64,000 nucleotides of DNA, taken from contig NC_030853.1 of the NCBI RefSeq assembly GCF_000208745.1, positions 22,961,060 to 23,025,059 of the forward strand, written 5' to 3'. How positions within the stretch are numbered: the stretch's first letter is position 1; the number at the start of each line of letters is the position of its first letter. Below are positions 25,671 to 37,693 of this stretch, in pieces. This DNA comes from Theobroma cacao (taxonomy: Eukaryota > Streptophyta > Magnoliopsida > Malvales > Malvaceae). A program made the translations under genes and the position numbers. Below the pieces are notes generated by a model. That model did not search any database. It was not told the origin of the DNA and saw nothing but the letters and a program-made list of their open reading frames with translations.

Positions 25671-28600
25671 AAATCGTTTATCATGAAATACCAGAAATTT
25701 AATTGAAATTATTTAAAATTTTATTTTAATTATCTATAATTTAACCAAAACCTATTAGTGATATTCGCTAATTATTCGAAATCATTTATTTAGTGGATGC
25801 TCAATCAAAAACATTAATTCAACTTGAATCTAAAAATTTAAAATTATAATTTACATTATGATATTGTAAATATTTAAAAAAATAAGAAAACTCATTAATT
25901 TTATAAAATAAACTCAACATGGATAACCTACTTCTAAATCCAAACAAAAAATAACAATTAAATATGAAATAAAATATTAACCACGAAATCATATTGATTA
26001 TATTTGTCAAGTTTTATAATGTCAATGCTTAGAAATCATATACATTAATTTTTCAAGTTATAATAAAATTATAACTTGGACTCTTTTGTTAAGATGTTAT
26101 TGCAAAGGTTAAAAATATGACATTTGCAAGAACTTTAAAATTTTTTTCTTTCATTAAACAAGTATTAAACGGTTTTTTTTCAAATATTTATATATGTAAA
26201 AAACTATTAATCTATAAAAAGCTTTCGGATATTAAGTATGTTAACTTTCCAAACCCAATCTTATTCAAAATTGTATCTAGTATTAATTTTAGTATTGAAA
26301 ACTTATATATATATAATGGGGTTTAATGGGGTGGGTAGCAAATAAATGTGGGGCACAGCCATCTAAGGCAGGGTCCAGATTTTGTACATTCGTCGTTTGC
26401 GTTGGCGAGATATGGAGGAGAAGACATAACAGAAATTGTGGAATCGAACAGAGACAAAGGCACATGAGAGTCAGCGAAATACCAAGTCTCACCCGTGTGT
26501 GTTGATAGTTGAGACAATCAACAATGACTCTCCCGTCTTAGATTCCCCAAGATTTTTGTCCCCCCACTCGTGCACTTCTTTGTAGTAATTCCATTTTAAT
26601 ATTCTATTTTTTTTATCTCCTCCCAACAATCACTTCCTTGCTTTAATGTCAACATTAAATGTCATTTTCTTTTGTCATTTTCGTTTTCTATTTCCTTTTT
26701 TATTTTCGAGGATTTAAATTTCATTTTCCTAATTCAAGATTTTTTTTTTGCATAAAAGATTAGAACTAATTTCATTATAAAAAGGTTTCAAGTAATAAAA
26801 ATACTAGAATAAATGTTCTCATATTTTACTCAATGCTTGGCCTTTGTATCCTTATTCAAAAGTTAATCTGAAATCTGCACAGAATTCAAATAAATTCTTC
26901 TATATAAAATAAATTATAATAATTTCTTAAAAATTCTATGCAAAAGTAATTTTGAAACAAATAATTGCTAATACTTACCATATTCACCGTAATATGATTT
27001 TTTTATAATAATCAATCGTTCTATATGCGCATCAATGGTTTTAATATTAATAATAATTAGAATATCTTTTTTAGAGTTAAAAATCCCAAGTCCTATATCT
27101 CTTTGAGTGTCCATATAATATGCCCCTATTTATTATCTTAAGTCCTAACAATAGACAAAGTATCACATTATATTTTTAGAGAAAGAGAGAGAAATAAAAA
27201 AAAAAAAGGTGCCTTTTAACACTACATGTCTACACATTGAAAATGAGAGGTTGGTCAAGTGCCCTAATCCAGAGAGAGAGGTCGAATGATACCTCAGGCA
27301 CATGCAAAGTAGCTAGATTGGAGATTATCAAAGGAAGTAGTCATCCTATGAAGTTGAGGACAATACTTCGGATTAATTATCTAAAACCTTTTCTACAAAT
27401 AAGGTCAAGTCAATGTAGTCCTATATTACTTGCCCAAGAACCTTGCTTTTATTGGGAGCTCACCACGATGATTCAAAACAAAGATTTGTCTACCTTGTCC
27501 AACGTGACCTTGTGTCAATTTAATTTTTATCTTGACCTAATTTGAGTCATTTTAAATTTGATCTTGATCTAAACTCGAAACTTAAATTGTGTAAAATATT
27601 ACTCTTTTTAAATTAATTGTCTATTTTAGTATTTTAAGATGTTATAAAATAATATTTTATTTTTCCAAAGTATATAAAAAAAACACTTTGCAAGTGTTAC
27701 TTTTCATTAAATATTATCTTTAGACAAGAGTGAGATTCTCTAACTTTTATGTCATTTCAAGACTAAAAAATTTGTAAAATAAATAACAGCATACTCCATT
27801 CCTAAAACTTTGTGCAATTTGAAAAAGTGAATATTCGATTTGAAATAGAGAAAATATTATTTTTTTTTATTTTAAACTTCCATTTAATTTAAAGATAGTA
27901 AATATAGATCTAATTTATTATAAAAATGATTTAAATCAATTTCATTTAAATGAATTATTAATATTTGGCGTTTTATCTACATGACCTGAAACAAAATGAT
28001 CCAATATTTTATGTTTTAAACTCGAAACAATTTAAATAAATAAAAAATTAGTTTAATGACAAATATATGTATTTTTTATTACAATATCAAATTCATATCC
28101 CTCATTTTTTTTTCAAATAAAAAGAAAATAAACTCGAAATTACTCATCTTTATTCCCTAAATAAAAAGAAAGGATTTTGTTTTATTCGGGAAGTGAAGGT
28201 ATGATGAGAAGCTGATGAATAAGACATAACAAGGTCAAATTGGGCGTGCAAGTAATTGCCCAAGTAGTAGTCACACAGCTGCAGAAGTTGGCAGGGGGAG
28301 GGCATCGTTCCGGATTGGAATAATAATAATTAATTGGGACCTCATATACCGGTCATAGGCCTAGGGCACCCTTGGACCCCTACCCTACACTTGAAACTTT
28401 GTAGGGTAATTTACCTTTCATTTTCTTTCGCAGTATAAAATATTTTGTAGGGTAGGAGTAGAATGTAGATAATAGACATAAGAAAGATATGCGATGGCAG
28501 CCCCCAGAATCTGCGGACTAATGTTGGTGGTCTGGTCTGGTCTTTGATTTGCTCTCTCTCGCTCCGTCTCATCTCATGTCTCTCTCCATTGTTTTTATAT

Positions 28601-31600
28601 CTTTCTTGACTCAGCCTCTCCTTGAGGCTCGCCGACACACTCCCCAAACTGCTTCAATCCGGCATTTATGTAATTGAGTCATCGTTCTGTTGTGGAATTT
28701 GGGTCAACAATAGTTTTGAAGTTTCAAATTTCAATTATACGATGGGATAAGACGATATTCACACATAATATGAACGTAGAAGAAGAAGAAGAAGATTAAT
28801 ACACCATATTCAGTAACTTAAAATTTAATTAATTTTAATAATGTACCAAATAATACAAAAAAGAGTGACGTTGGAATATTGGAAGGTGCGAATTAGGGAT
28901 GGTCTGGTTTTGCAATAAAAAACGAAGGGAGCATCAAAGCCTCTGGTACCGAATTGGCGGGTCGGAGTAAGGCGTGGCAAGATCAAGATATGGTTATGTA
29001 GAAAAAGTCACTTTTACCAAATTGCATGTGCTACGCGTTAGTATCAAATTAAAATGGTTTTTGTCCTTTTCTTTTTTTAAAAAAAAAAAGAAATTACAAT
29101 TAAATTATATTGAAAAATACACGCCGCTCATGCAAAGTGGTTGCATGTTTAATCCATGTTTTCTGCTTTATTCTCTGGAGTTGGTTTTTTTTTCAGAAGA
29201 AGAGACATTTTCATTACAATTTCTTTTTTCGAAAAGCTACATTTTCCTCACAATTAATCATTTGGTTTGTTTTTATACGGCTACTATATCTTTTTATGGG
29301 CCAAATGGTTTTATGCTATATATTATTTGTACCTCACCTGCCACCGAAAAGCATTTACTAATTTAAATGACTATGAATATATTGAAAAGCAAATTCCAAT
29401 TACACTTTAAAAAAAAAGTGATTTTGTTTCTTTGAATTTCAGTCATTAAATCCCGATCGCAATCTGCAAGTTTGGCACTTTATAGCAATATTTTTGTAGT
29501 GATACTTTTTTTTTCTGTTTATAAAGTTAAATTTATAAATAAAAAATCACAATTTTAATTAAATAATTTATTAATAAATCACATGATATATTTATGAACA
29601 AACCAATCTTACAAACGAATCAAACAAAAGTAATGTGTATTTTTATGTTTTTTTATTATTTTTGACATTAAAAAAGGCATTGTATATTAATATTATAAAA
29701 AATTGAAATTAAAATTTGAAATACACAAAAATTAAAATTTTTTAATATATGTGAAAATTAGTAAAAAAATGAATAATTAGAGATGTAGAGAGTGTAAGAT
29801 TACAAAACCTCTTCTTTGTCATGGGGACAAAATCACATCGTCTCATTTGGTAATGATACCTTCCTTCTTAAAAATAGTAAGGTTGTTTGTTGGGCAATAA
29901 GAGATTACTATCGAGTAAATTAACGTGTTCCCCACAAAGACATAATTGTGTTCAATAGAAAGATTTAGGTAGACTACAAAATTATTAATGGTGAAAGTCA
30001 ATGGCAGGTCGCAAGAGATATGTAAGTGGAAAAAGTATTAGGAAGCGCAAAGTTAGGGATTAATTCGAATAAACCCTATTAAGAAAATGTAAAATTTCTG
30101 ATTTTAGAGGGTAGGTGAAACCAACCTCAAAGCTCTTTGTCCTACAAAGAAACAACATCTCAAATCCGTGCTTTCTTTTCAACCCAATAAAAAAAAAAAA
30201 AAAAGAAGAAGAAAGAGGAAAGAATGGTAAAAGACTGTTACTGTCACAAGAAAGAAGCATTCAATTGCACAAAGGGGAAGAGATTGTTGGGCAATCTGTA
30301 CCCTTCACCATGATGGGTGGGGTGTGATCATCGCAGCTTCCAAGTCACTGTTTCCATGTTATTAGAAAAGGAAAAACACCCCAAATCCCGTCTGTTAATG
30401 TTTGCTATTTTTGTTTGAAAATGTACATTTTGCTTTCGTAATTATCGAAGTAACTTTAACTTTTTCAAGCGATCAATTTTCAACTTTAGGTCAAGCTATA
30501 TGGCTACGTCGTGCAACAAAGCCTTTCAGCTTTCACACAGTGCACAAATTTGAATCTCACACCTTTAAAATGTTTCTTCTCTGTGACAATTTTGAATTTA
30601 CAGCCTTTTTTTTGGGTACAATGTAAACCCCCTCTCTCTGTCTCTATCTCCCTCTGGATGTGGGAAAGCTGGACATCTTGCCTGGAGGAGATATATAGTA
30701 TAGCTTTAGAATTGTGAAGAAAGATTAAAAACTGAAACTTGTCCTTAAAGAGTATCTTCTTTTAGGGGGGGAAACTTGAAGCTGATGGAAGAAATTGTCA
30801 GAAATTGTACGAGATGGACCCCTTTATATATATATATATAAACATATTCATATTGAATATCTGTTTTGTTTTTTATAGTTTTGCGCATTATTCCAAAGTT
30901 GGTGTGGGTGCATGCAAAGTACTGATACTCACACAACCAAAATTTCTGTCCTTGTGGTCTCTTTGGGAAGTAAATAAAACACGCAGGCCAGGCCATTAGG
31001 AAAACTGCCATTCAACCCCACTTCCAATTACACCACAAAATTTATCTATTTATTTTCTTTTTAAAAACAAAACAAGCTCTGCAGAAACTTATAAAATCTA
31101 AGCTTTTCTTCTTTTCCTATTTCGGACATGAATGTATTCATTATTGGATTTGCTTCAGCCTTCAGCCAGTGCATGAAGTGCAGGTAGCTGTGGGCTCAAA
31201 CTTTTCTTTTCCAATTGTCCGACTTGGAAACAAAGAAGCTGGTCCCTGGCTTGAAAGTTGAAACATACACCATAGATTTTTCATTTGCTTGCTGTTTTCT
31301 TTTTCTTTTAGGAATCCAACTGTCTTAAAGGCAACCGCAAGAGATGTTGATTATAGGACAAATTCGAAAAGCTAAATGCTCAAGCACTAAAATAAAAGCA
31401 CGTCTTCAATGGATTCTGTTGTCATCAGCAGCACCCTGTAATGCCCTGCCAAAATTCTATCTCTTGCTCTTTTTCCTTTTTCTCTTTGGGTAAGACTTTT
31501 ATTCTCACGAAAGCAGGAAAAGCCTTATTAATAAAACACGGTCTCAACAGGTCCGAAGCGTAATGACAGAATAAAACAGGGCAACCAATAAAAATACACA

Positions 31601-31803
31601 GCAAAAATGTTCTACCTCTTGGGTTTCCTACATTTATTCAGTAAAAAAAACGTTCGTCATCAAAATGCTCATCTAAGGACTAGTGGTATTTACTTTGAAA
31701 GAAGAGTGATGATAGGATAATGATAACAGTGAACACTAGAAAACGAAAGAGAAAGAAGAAATATACAAATATATATATATATTTTATAGTATTTCTGAGG
31801 AAA
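25671..31803. other. Long AT-rich gene-free stretch, part 2
   Basis: No gene recognised. Frames at 27237-27545, 28974-29366 and 30745-31011 have no recognisable motif and carry low-complexity runs. A (TA)n run lies at about 30824-30840. The last 700 bases are the 3' flank of the OFP1-like gene, whose stop is at 31804-31806. Confidence 0.5.
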
Positions 31804-33017
31804 TTATTTCAACCGGACATCACTCAAATCAAACCAGATTTGCTTGAAGACCTTGATGATAACGTCATGATATTCATCAGCATTCAAAGAAAGATAGCAG
31901 GCAAGCAAATCCTCCAAGTCCTTTGATGCCCTGATGTTGTTCTCCATAATCATCTCCACCATCGAGTCCCTGAAGTCTCTCTGAGGATCGAACGACGACT
32001 TCACCACCGCAAAACTATCCGACAGACTCCTCCTTGAGCTCGAGCTTGAACTTGACGACACGCTTTTTCTAGCATGACCCTGGATTCTTCTGCTTGCAAT
32101 TTTTGGAGAATTTATCCTCAGCCTTACACCAGGAGAATTGACAGAAATTTTCTAACCGGAGTATAGTTCTTCTGCTCCTTCACTGTGATTCTCTCTTCCT
32201 TGACAACCTTGACAGAAAGTGAACCGTGAGCATTTTTTTCCTCAAACTTAGCTGAACTCCTTCGATACTTGGTCGGTTCACTATTCTGCTCTTTCCTCTT
32301 GATATCCTTTACCGTATCGTTGAACTTAGCTGGCTTGGTTATGATCGGAGGGAGTTCAAGCTCAGACAATTTGTCGAACTCATCTAGCTTGTCGAATTTC
32401 TTAACAAAAGACTTGTTATCAACATCGATAACGATATCGTTAGCATTTGAATTGACTTTGCAGGTACAAGAACGCGACCAGGATACCATGTTATCGAATG
32501 ATTCGGTAGTGAGAATGCAGTCAGACCTGAATTCTTGCGGGAAAGACTCACAAAGTTTTTGGTCTGAAGAGCTATCAGAAGAGGAAGAAGCCGAGTATTC
32601 TGGGGGAGAATCAGCCTTAGTCCAGAGTGTGGCACGGCAGCTACAACCGGCAGAAACAGAGGAAGTGACAAGCTTGGGAGAGGACCTGTTATTTCTTTTT
32701 CTGGATCGTTTTTTGGAAGATTTTCTTGGTGGGTCAGGGAAATGGGCATTTGCTGATTTGGTGTTTGTGGGAGAACCATAGAATCTATCAGTTGGGATAA
32801 GCTCTCTAGTGAAGTAATAAGACTTTCTTGGATAAGAATGGTGCGGTTGCTTTATTTTTGATGGCTGTGTTGTTGTTGAAGCAGGAGATACCGGGTGTTG
32901 TAGTTTTTTCTTGGAAGGGTTGGCGTTGCTATGGTTTCTGGCTCTGCCTATATCTTTCAGCTTGTAGAACCAGGCATTGGGCATCATATCTGATAACCTG
33001 AACCTGTAATTGCCCAT
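31804..33017 (-). CDS. OFP1: OVATE family protein, OFP1-like, broken by a one-base frameshift
   Basis: The start [20 protein letters not shown] at 33017 and [21 protein letters not shown] are typical of the OFP1 group, and a basic run KKRSRKRNN (about 102-110) is a likely nuclear signal. This frame stops at 32124, after residue 290 and a few out-of-frame residues. The OVATE domain ([23 protein letters not shown] ... [15 protein letters not shown]) follows without a gap in the next frame and ends at 31804. The break maps to an A3T4 run at 32145-32151, where one base appears to be lost; with it the gene would encode about 404 residues. OFPs are transcriptional repressors that bind TALE homeodomain proteins and affect cell elongation and organ shape. 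Both parts look fully conserved, so a sequencing error is as likely as a real, recent loss. Confidence 0.88.
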
Positions 33018-33155
33018 CAAGATTCTCTCTGTATGAAAAAGGTTAAGGGTTTGGAAACCACAGATGCCTCTAAAATTTGAAGGAAATGAAAATGTATTTC
33101 TTTGAAGATAACTCTTGATCAGTCTCCTTGATGCGGGAGGGTAGAAGCCGTATAA

Positions 33156-33183
<28 letters not shown>
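33156..33183. repeat. (AG)14 microsatellite in the 5' region of the OFP1-like gene
   Basis: An uninterrupted AG run about 140 bp upstream of the ATG. It reads CT on the gene strand, the usual orientation of pyrimidine tracts in plant 5' leaders. A second (AG)n run lies at 33753-33774. Confidence 0.9.
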
Positions 33184-33186
<3 letters not shown>

Positions 33187-35554
33187 TTGAAATTGAAGAA
33201 AGGATGGGGTCCACGTAGGGGGGAAAAAGTTGGCATAAAGGAAAAAATAATGGGGCCAGGTGGTAACTAGCTTTTCCTGGTTATGACGCTTAATCACTAA
33301 ATCAATGCAAAATTTGTATTCCTATATCATTACTATTTTGTTTACTTGTTAACCAAATGTGATTCCCCAACCCACTTAAGCCTGTTTTTTCTTTTCCTAC
33401 AGCTACACGGCCCAGCATCTATGTTTTCGTACTACGGCTAAAATCAGCGGTTTTCCATAATTTTACAAATGGTTGTTTGGACGTGGCTCACATGCCGGCC
33501 CTTAGATTGGCCCCACGACCTCCTTTCTTTTCACCCGCATGTAAACAAGGAAAGGGATTGAGGCTTAGGAAAGGGCCAGCTTCGTATTCAGCTTTTTACG
33601 TGCTATTGCATTTGCTGCTCTAGTACACACTAATAGATAGCCTATTTTATCAATGCTTTTAGCTCATTACTAGCACTTTGCTTTCTGCTTTTAAGAAATC
33701 GACTGTTAAGAGGGAAATGAAAACAGCTAAAGGAGCTTTTGGGAGTGCACACAGAGAGAGAGAGAGAGAGAGAGAAAGCTCATTGGAACTCAGCATTATA
33801 TCCGTCTAACATACAGAACTCTGTGGCCCATCAATCCAGATTTGCAATAATCAATTGCACACTCGGCCTTTAATTTTCCTCCTTTCATAGCAAAGAGTAG
33901 TAAACTAGTAGATAAATTAGCCCATTTCAGAGCCTTGCAACCTGAATTCTTCTGATTGATTTCACAGCCCAACTACATATCATTGCAATTGCAACCAATT
34001 CCTCTAAATTACACTACTAGAACTGGAATGGGTGATTAAATTACTATTCTCTGTGCATTGCATCATTAATGTATGTGAACTTGCTGGTGTGTTTAGGTAC
34101 ATGTAATCTCTTCTCTTTAACCCATGCAAGTAGAGAGTTTTGTCTAAGAATGGAAGGAATAATTTGTAAAGGATCGTTTTATCTGGGTGAATGCAGTTAT
34201 CATCAGTCCTTAAAAAGGACAAAATTGTGAATCGTAACAAACACAAAGGTCGCGATGCACGTTAACTCTCTTACGAAAGTAGTGATGGGCCTTGAAAAGC
34301 ATCATCTGGTAGTACTCCTGGGGTATTATTGTAGTCTGTAGATACCGGTCGAGAAGAAAAGGTGGCATTGCTTTATCAAATGTGTGATGCTGGATGCTTA
34401 TCCTATCGTTGTCCGAATTCTGGACATCCTTAATTAGTAGCAAAATGAAAGAACTGCAATCGGAACCCTTTTTCCAGGGCCATGACCACCTCTGAGACTG
34501 GTGTTTGTGTCCTAATGTATCATGAGAAATTTCTTAAAGCTTTGATGGCATGGTATCTGCACATTATGACAAAAGGTTCATCTGTCTTCTATCACTGACA
34601 CATTTGATTTATTACAAATTCATCATAGAAGACAATATATAGCAACAACTTGGGATTAGGACTGGCTAAGATTGGATACTATATGGTTTTAGCGGACTTA
34701 ATTGCCACTTGGAGCAGCTTGTATCTGCCATGATACTTACGTATTCAACGGGTTTACAAGGAAAAATTATATCAGACTATAAAAGCTCATAGCCTATAAC
34801 TATAGAATTCAGATAGCTGGGTTCCTTGTAATGCACGTTCAGATTTGGTCAACTGGTACCCTAGGCATGTATGTTCGCTGGAGGAACGTAGCCACTGGTG
34901 GACGGTACTGTACGCGTGTCCAACCTCTAATCAATTGGAGTGTGGACCTAGTCATTGATTGCTTTGTCCTGCGTAAAATATTTTGTAGTTAATGGTACAT
35001 TGTTTGTATCTTGACGCTGGACAAAGAATAAATTCAGGGAAGTTATCCTTTTGTCTAACCAAGGACGTTTGTGGCCTAGATTGGGATGCGTATGTAGCAG
35101 GAATCTTTTTTTCACAACTAGTTGGGCTTATTAGAACAATTAATGGATGGGGATGTTGGCCCATAACAGTTTTCCCCGAGTTATATGCTGGCGCAACCCA
35201 TAGACGTTTGGACGATCTGGCCCAATTGAAGATATTAGGACTTGGGAGGACTGTTTAATTAATGCAAGGAATGCCTTTATCAGACCATACTCGATCGATA
35301 TCATAAGATACCAAATTGATTTGAAGGTTTACTTAAAATATAAATATGCATAAATTATTAAATTTAAAGATCGACTTATGAAAATATTAATTATCAATAA
35401 AATTATAAGAGAGTATAAAACTAATTAATTTTATATCTATGTAATTTGAATTGAATTGAATTGAGCTTATAAAAACAAGAAAAGTAAGTAGGAGGAATCT
35501 TTGGGCAGGGAGCTGCGAAAATTCAATTGGCTACATTAATTGTTGGTCCGTTTG
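33184..35554. other. Spacer upstream of the OFP1-like gene
   Basis: Promoter-proximal sequence, then a less AT-rich stretch at about 33780-35260 with open frames on both strands (34004-34246 and 34952-35164 on -, 34992-35258 on +). None has recognisable motifs. The frame at 34992-35258 codes for 88 residues, but I see no reason to call it a gene. Confidence 0.4.
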
Positions 35555-35851
35555 CTAGGGACCAAGGGTTGGTACCTGGGAGGCTGTTTCCGCGAGAGTA
35601 GTTGGCTGACATACGTTCTTGTCAGATCGAACATTTTGATGGCCAACTTGGAAAGTTTGGTGAGGAAGGTACAGGAACAAGTCCTGGTCCGTGGTAAGAA
35701 CATTATCTGAGACAGGAAGCTTGAGAAGACCATCCAAGAGTCTGACCCTGGTGCACAAGGCTTGAGATATGAATATGGCGTCGATGATCAATATGATCAT
35801 GAAGCAGATAAATTTATATAATCCTCCCATTATTCGACTGTAGAATGACAT
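35555..35851 (-). CDS. Possible small secreted protein (98 residues)
   Basis: From ATG 35851 to TAG 35555-35557. After MSFYSRIMGGLYKF comes a strongly hydrophobic stretch (ICFMIILIIDAIFISQA) and then CTRVRLLDG, the layout of a signal peptide and cleavage site. A second ATG at 35830 (MGGLYKF) would give a more standard signal peptide. The remainder is hydrophilic with one further cysteine and ends SQVPTLGP. It matches no peptide-hormone family I know; it is not a CLE dodecapeptide. A TATATAT run at about 35939-35949 is suitably placed upstream on this strand. It could be a chance frame. Confidence 0.3.
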   Translation of the reverse strand: MSFYSRIMGGLYKFICFMIILIIDAIFISQALCTRVRLLDGLLKLPVSDNVLTTDQDLFLYLPHQTFQVGHQNVRSDKNVCQPTTLAETASQVPTLGP

Positions 35852-37693
35852 TGGTATAGGAGACCCTCTCAAAATCACACAACAAAATGAGGTCAAAACT
35901 TCTTTTGGTGGAAGGATTATTACATTTTTGTCTTGTGGATATATATTAAGCTAAGTTATCAATTTATTTTTTTATTAATTAATTTCTGAATTTGGTAAAA
36001 TTAACAATATTAATTTATTAAAGTCTTCAAATTTTGATGTATAGCATGCATGAATAGAGACTAAAATAATCTACCTGGATTTTATTTCGGGAAAAAAAGT
36101 GAAAATAAAACCCATATTTTTTTATACAATGAGGAAAATTGCTTTATTTATTTTTTTCATTATATAAGTCGCGTGAAATTATTTTGCATTTGCTGTTGAT
36201 ATAAACTTTGTGCATTATATTGTATGTATGTTAAGAAATTAGTTTAGTACTTGTTTGATTGTTATAGGAATATTTTGTCTTCACTTCATCTAATTGTTAT
36301 TTTACCCTAAATACTATATAAAATATTATTTCAAAAAATTGCTGAAACTTTGGATTGATGATTCGTTTTCATAAAAGAATATTGTGAATAAAGGTATATA
36401 CTTTCCTCCATTTTTAGTAGTGATTTTAATTTAATTTCATTTTAGTACTCGAAATTTTATGTATGTTGTCCATATATATATATATATAATGCTATATTTC
36501 AAATATGATTTTTTATACTTTCATAAGATAATGTAATGCATAACATAAATTATGCAAAATAATTTTTTTTATGTTACATTCTTTATTTAAGTTGACCCCA
36601 TTTGTTTGAAATCCCGACTACAACGAGTGATTTTTGAAGCAATGCAAGAGAAATGACTGGGATGAGTTCTTGAGAGGGAATTAAACTTTACGCAATTGAA
36701 GCTTCTTGGTTGCAGCCATTACGTGTCTCTAAGCTGGAATGCAAGGGGTATTGACCTTATTGCAATCTTCTTTTCATGAAAATGTTGACTTTGCTAAATT
36801 TCCTTCCATGAAATAATTGTCATTATTTAATATGTATATAAGTTGAAGATCTAACATCTTTTGACGTGTCTATGATTGCAACATCACCACTGCAGTTTCT
36901 CTGCAAGCATTATCACAACCTCTGCCTTCTTTTCTTGCTATTTTTTCATTACTCACATCATTTTACTATGCTCTTATTTCAGAGATGGGCTGTCCCTGTC
37001 CAGTTAACTGTTATAGTCTTTTATCCGTAGGATTGCCTTGTTATGTTGGTGTGTGTGTGTGCGCTTTTGTTTTTTTCTTTAAATTATTCTACTGGGTTTC
37101 GTATTAGTGGTTTGTAGACTTTGATAATACAATATTTTAATTATTTTTAGACGTTGGACATTTGACATTTCATTTATTTTTTGATATTTGACGTTTCTGT
37201 GTCTGCAACACTGCATCACCTTTTTGTAATTGGTTCATCATGAAAACTGGCGGATAATTCTTCTCTGTTTGTCCCTTTTCTAACCTTTTCCCTACTGAAC
37301 ATCCCTGTCTCTTGCTACAGCAGGGTATATAATAACAAGTGCACAAGGACAACCACCCCAATTACTTCTAATTGCTGGCTGCAACTGCGTAAATCAGGCT
37401 AGCTTTTGTCTTTGTTCAACTAGTTAATTATATGCAGAAATCAGTGATTCTTCTGTTTTGCCACCATCACGACCTGGTTCAACAAAACAAAAACCAAGTA
37501 ACTTTGATTTTATGTAGGATCAAAATATGCGAGAGTTTTTGTAACACCAAGATACGTAAACTATCAAAGAATGATCTTTCATTTGTGTAATTTACACAAT
37601 TAAGTCGCAATGCAGAATATCAGAAATTTCCATCAATCATTTACAAATTTAAGATGCAAGAAAGATAAAAAGAATGAAACAAATGTTATCCAC
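35852..37693. other. AT-rich spacer, 3' flank of the PUB16-like gene at its right end
   Basis: No gene seen. An (AT)n run lies at about 36475-36488 and a (TG)n run near 37047-37058. The frame at 37170-37361 (-) has no recognisable content. Confidence 0.5.

Noticed and set aside
27237..27545. 102-residue frame in the long spacer
   Set aside because: No motif, no splice context and AT-rich surroundings; probably chance.
32269..32781. 170-residue frame antisense to the OFP1-like gene
   Set aside because: A mirror of the Ser/Lys-rich OFP coding sequence; no motif.
34992..35258. 88-residue frame on the plus strand
   Set aside because: An overlapping frame is open on the other strand and neither shows a signal peptide or domain.
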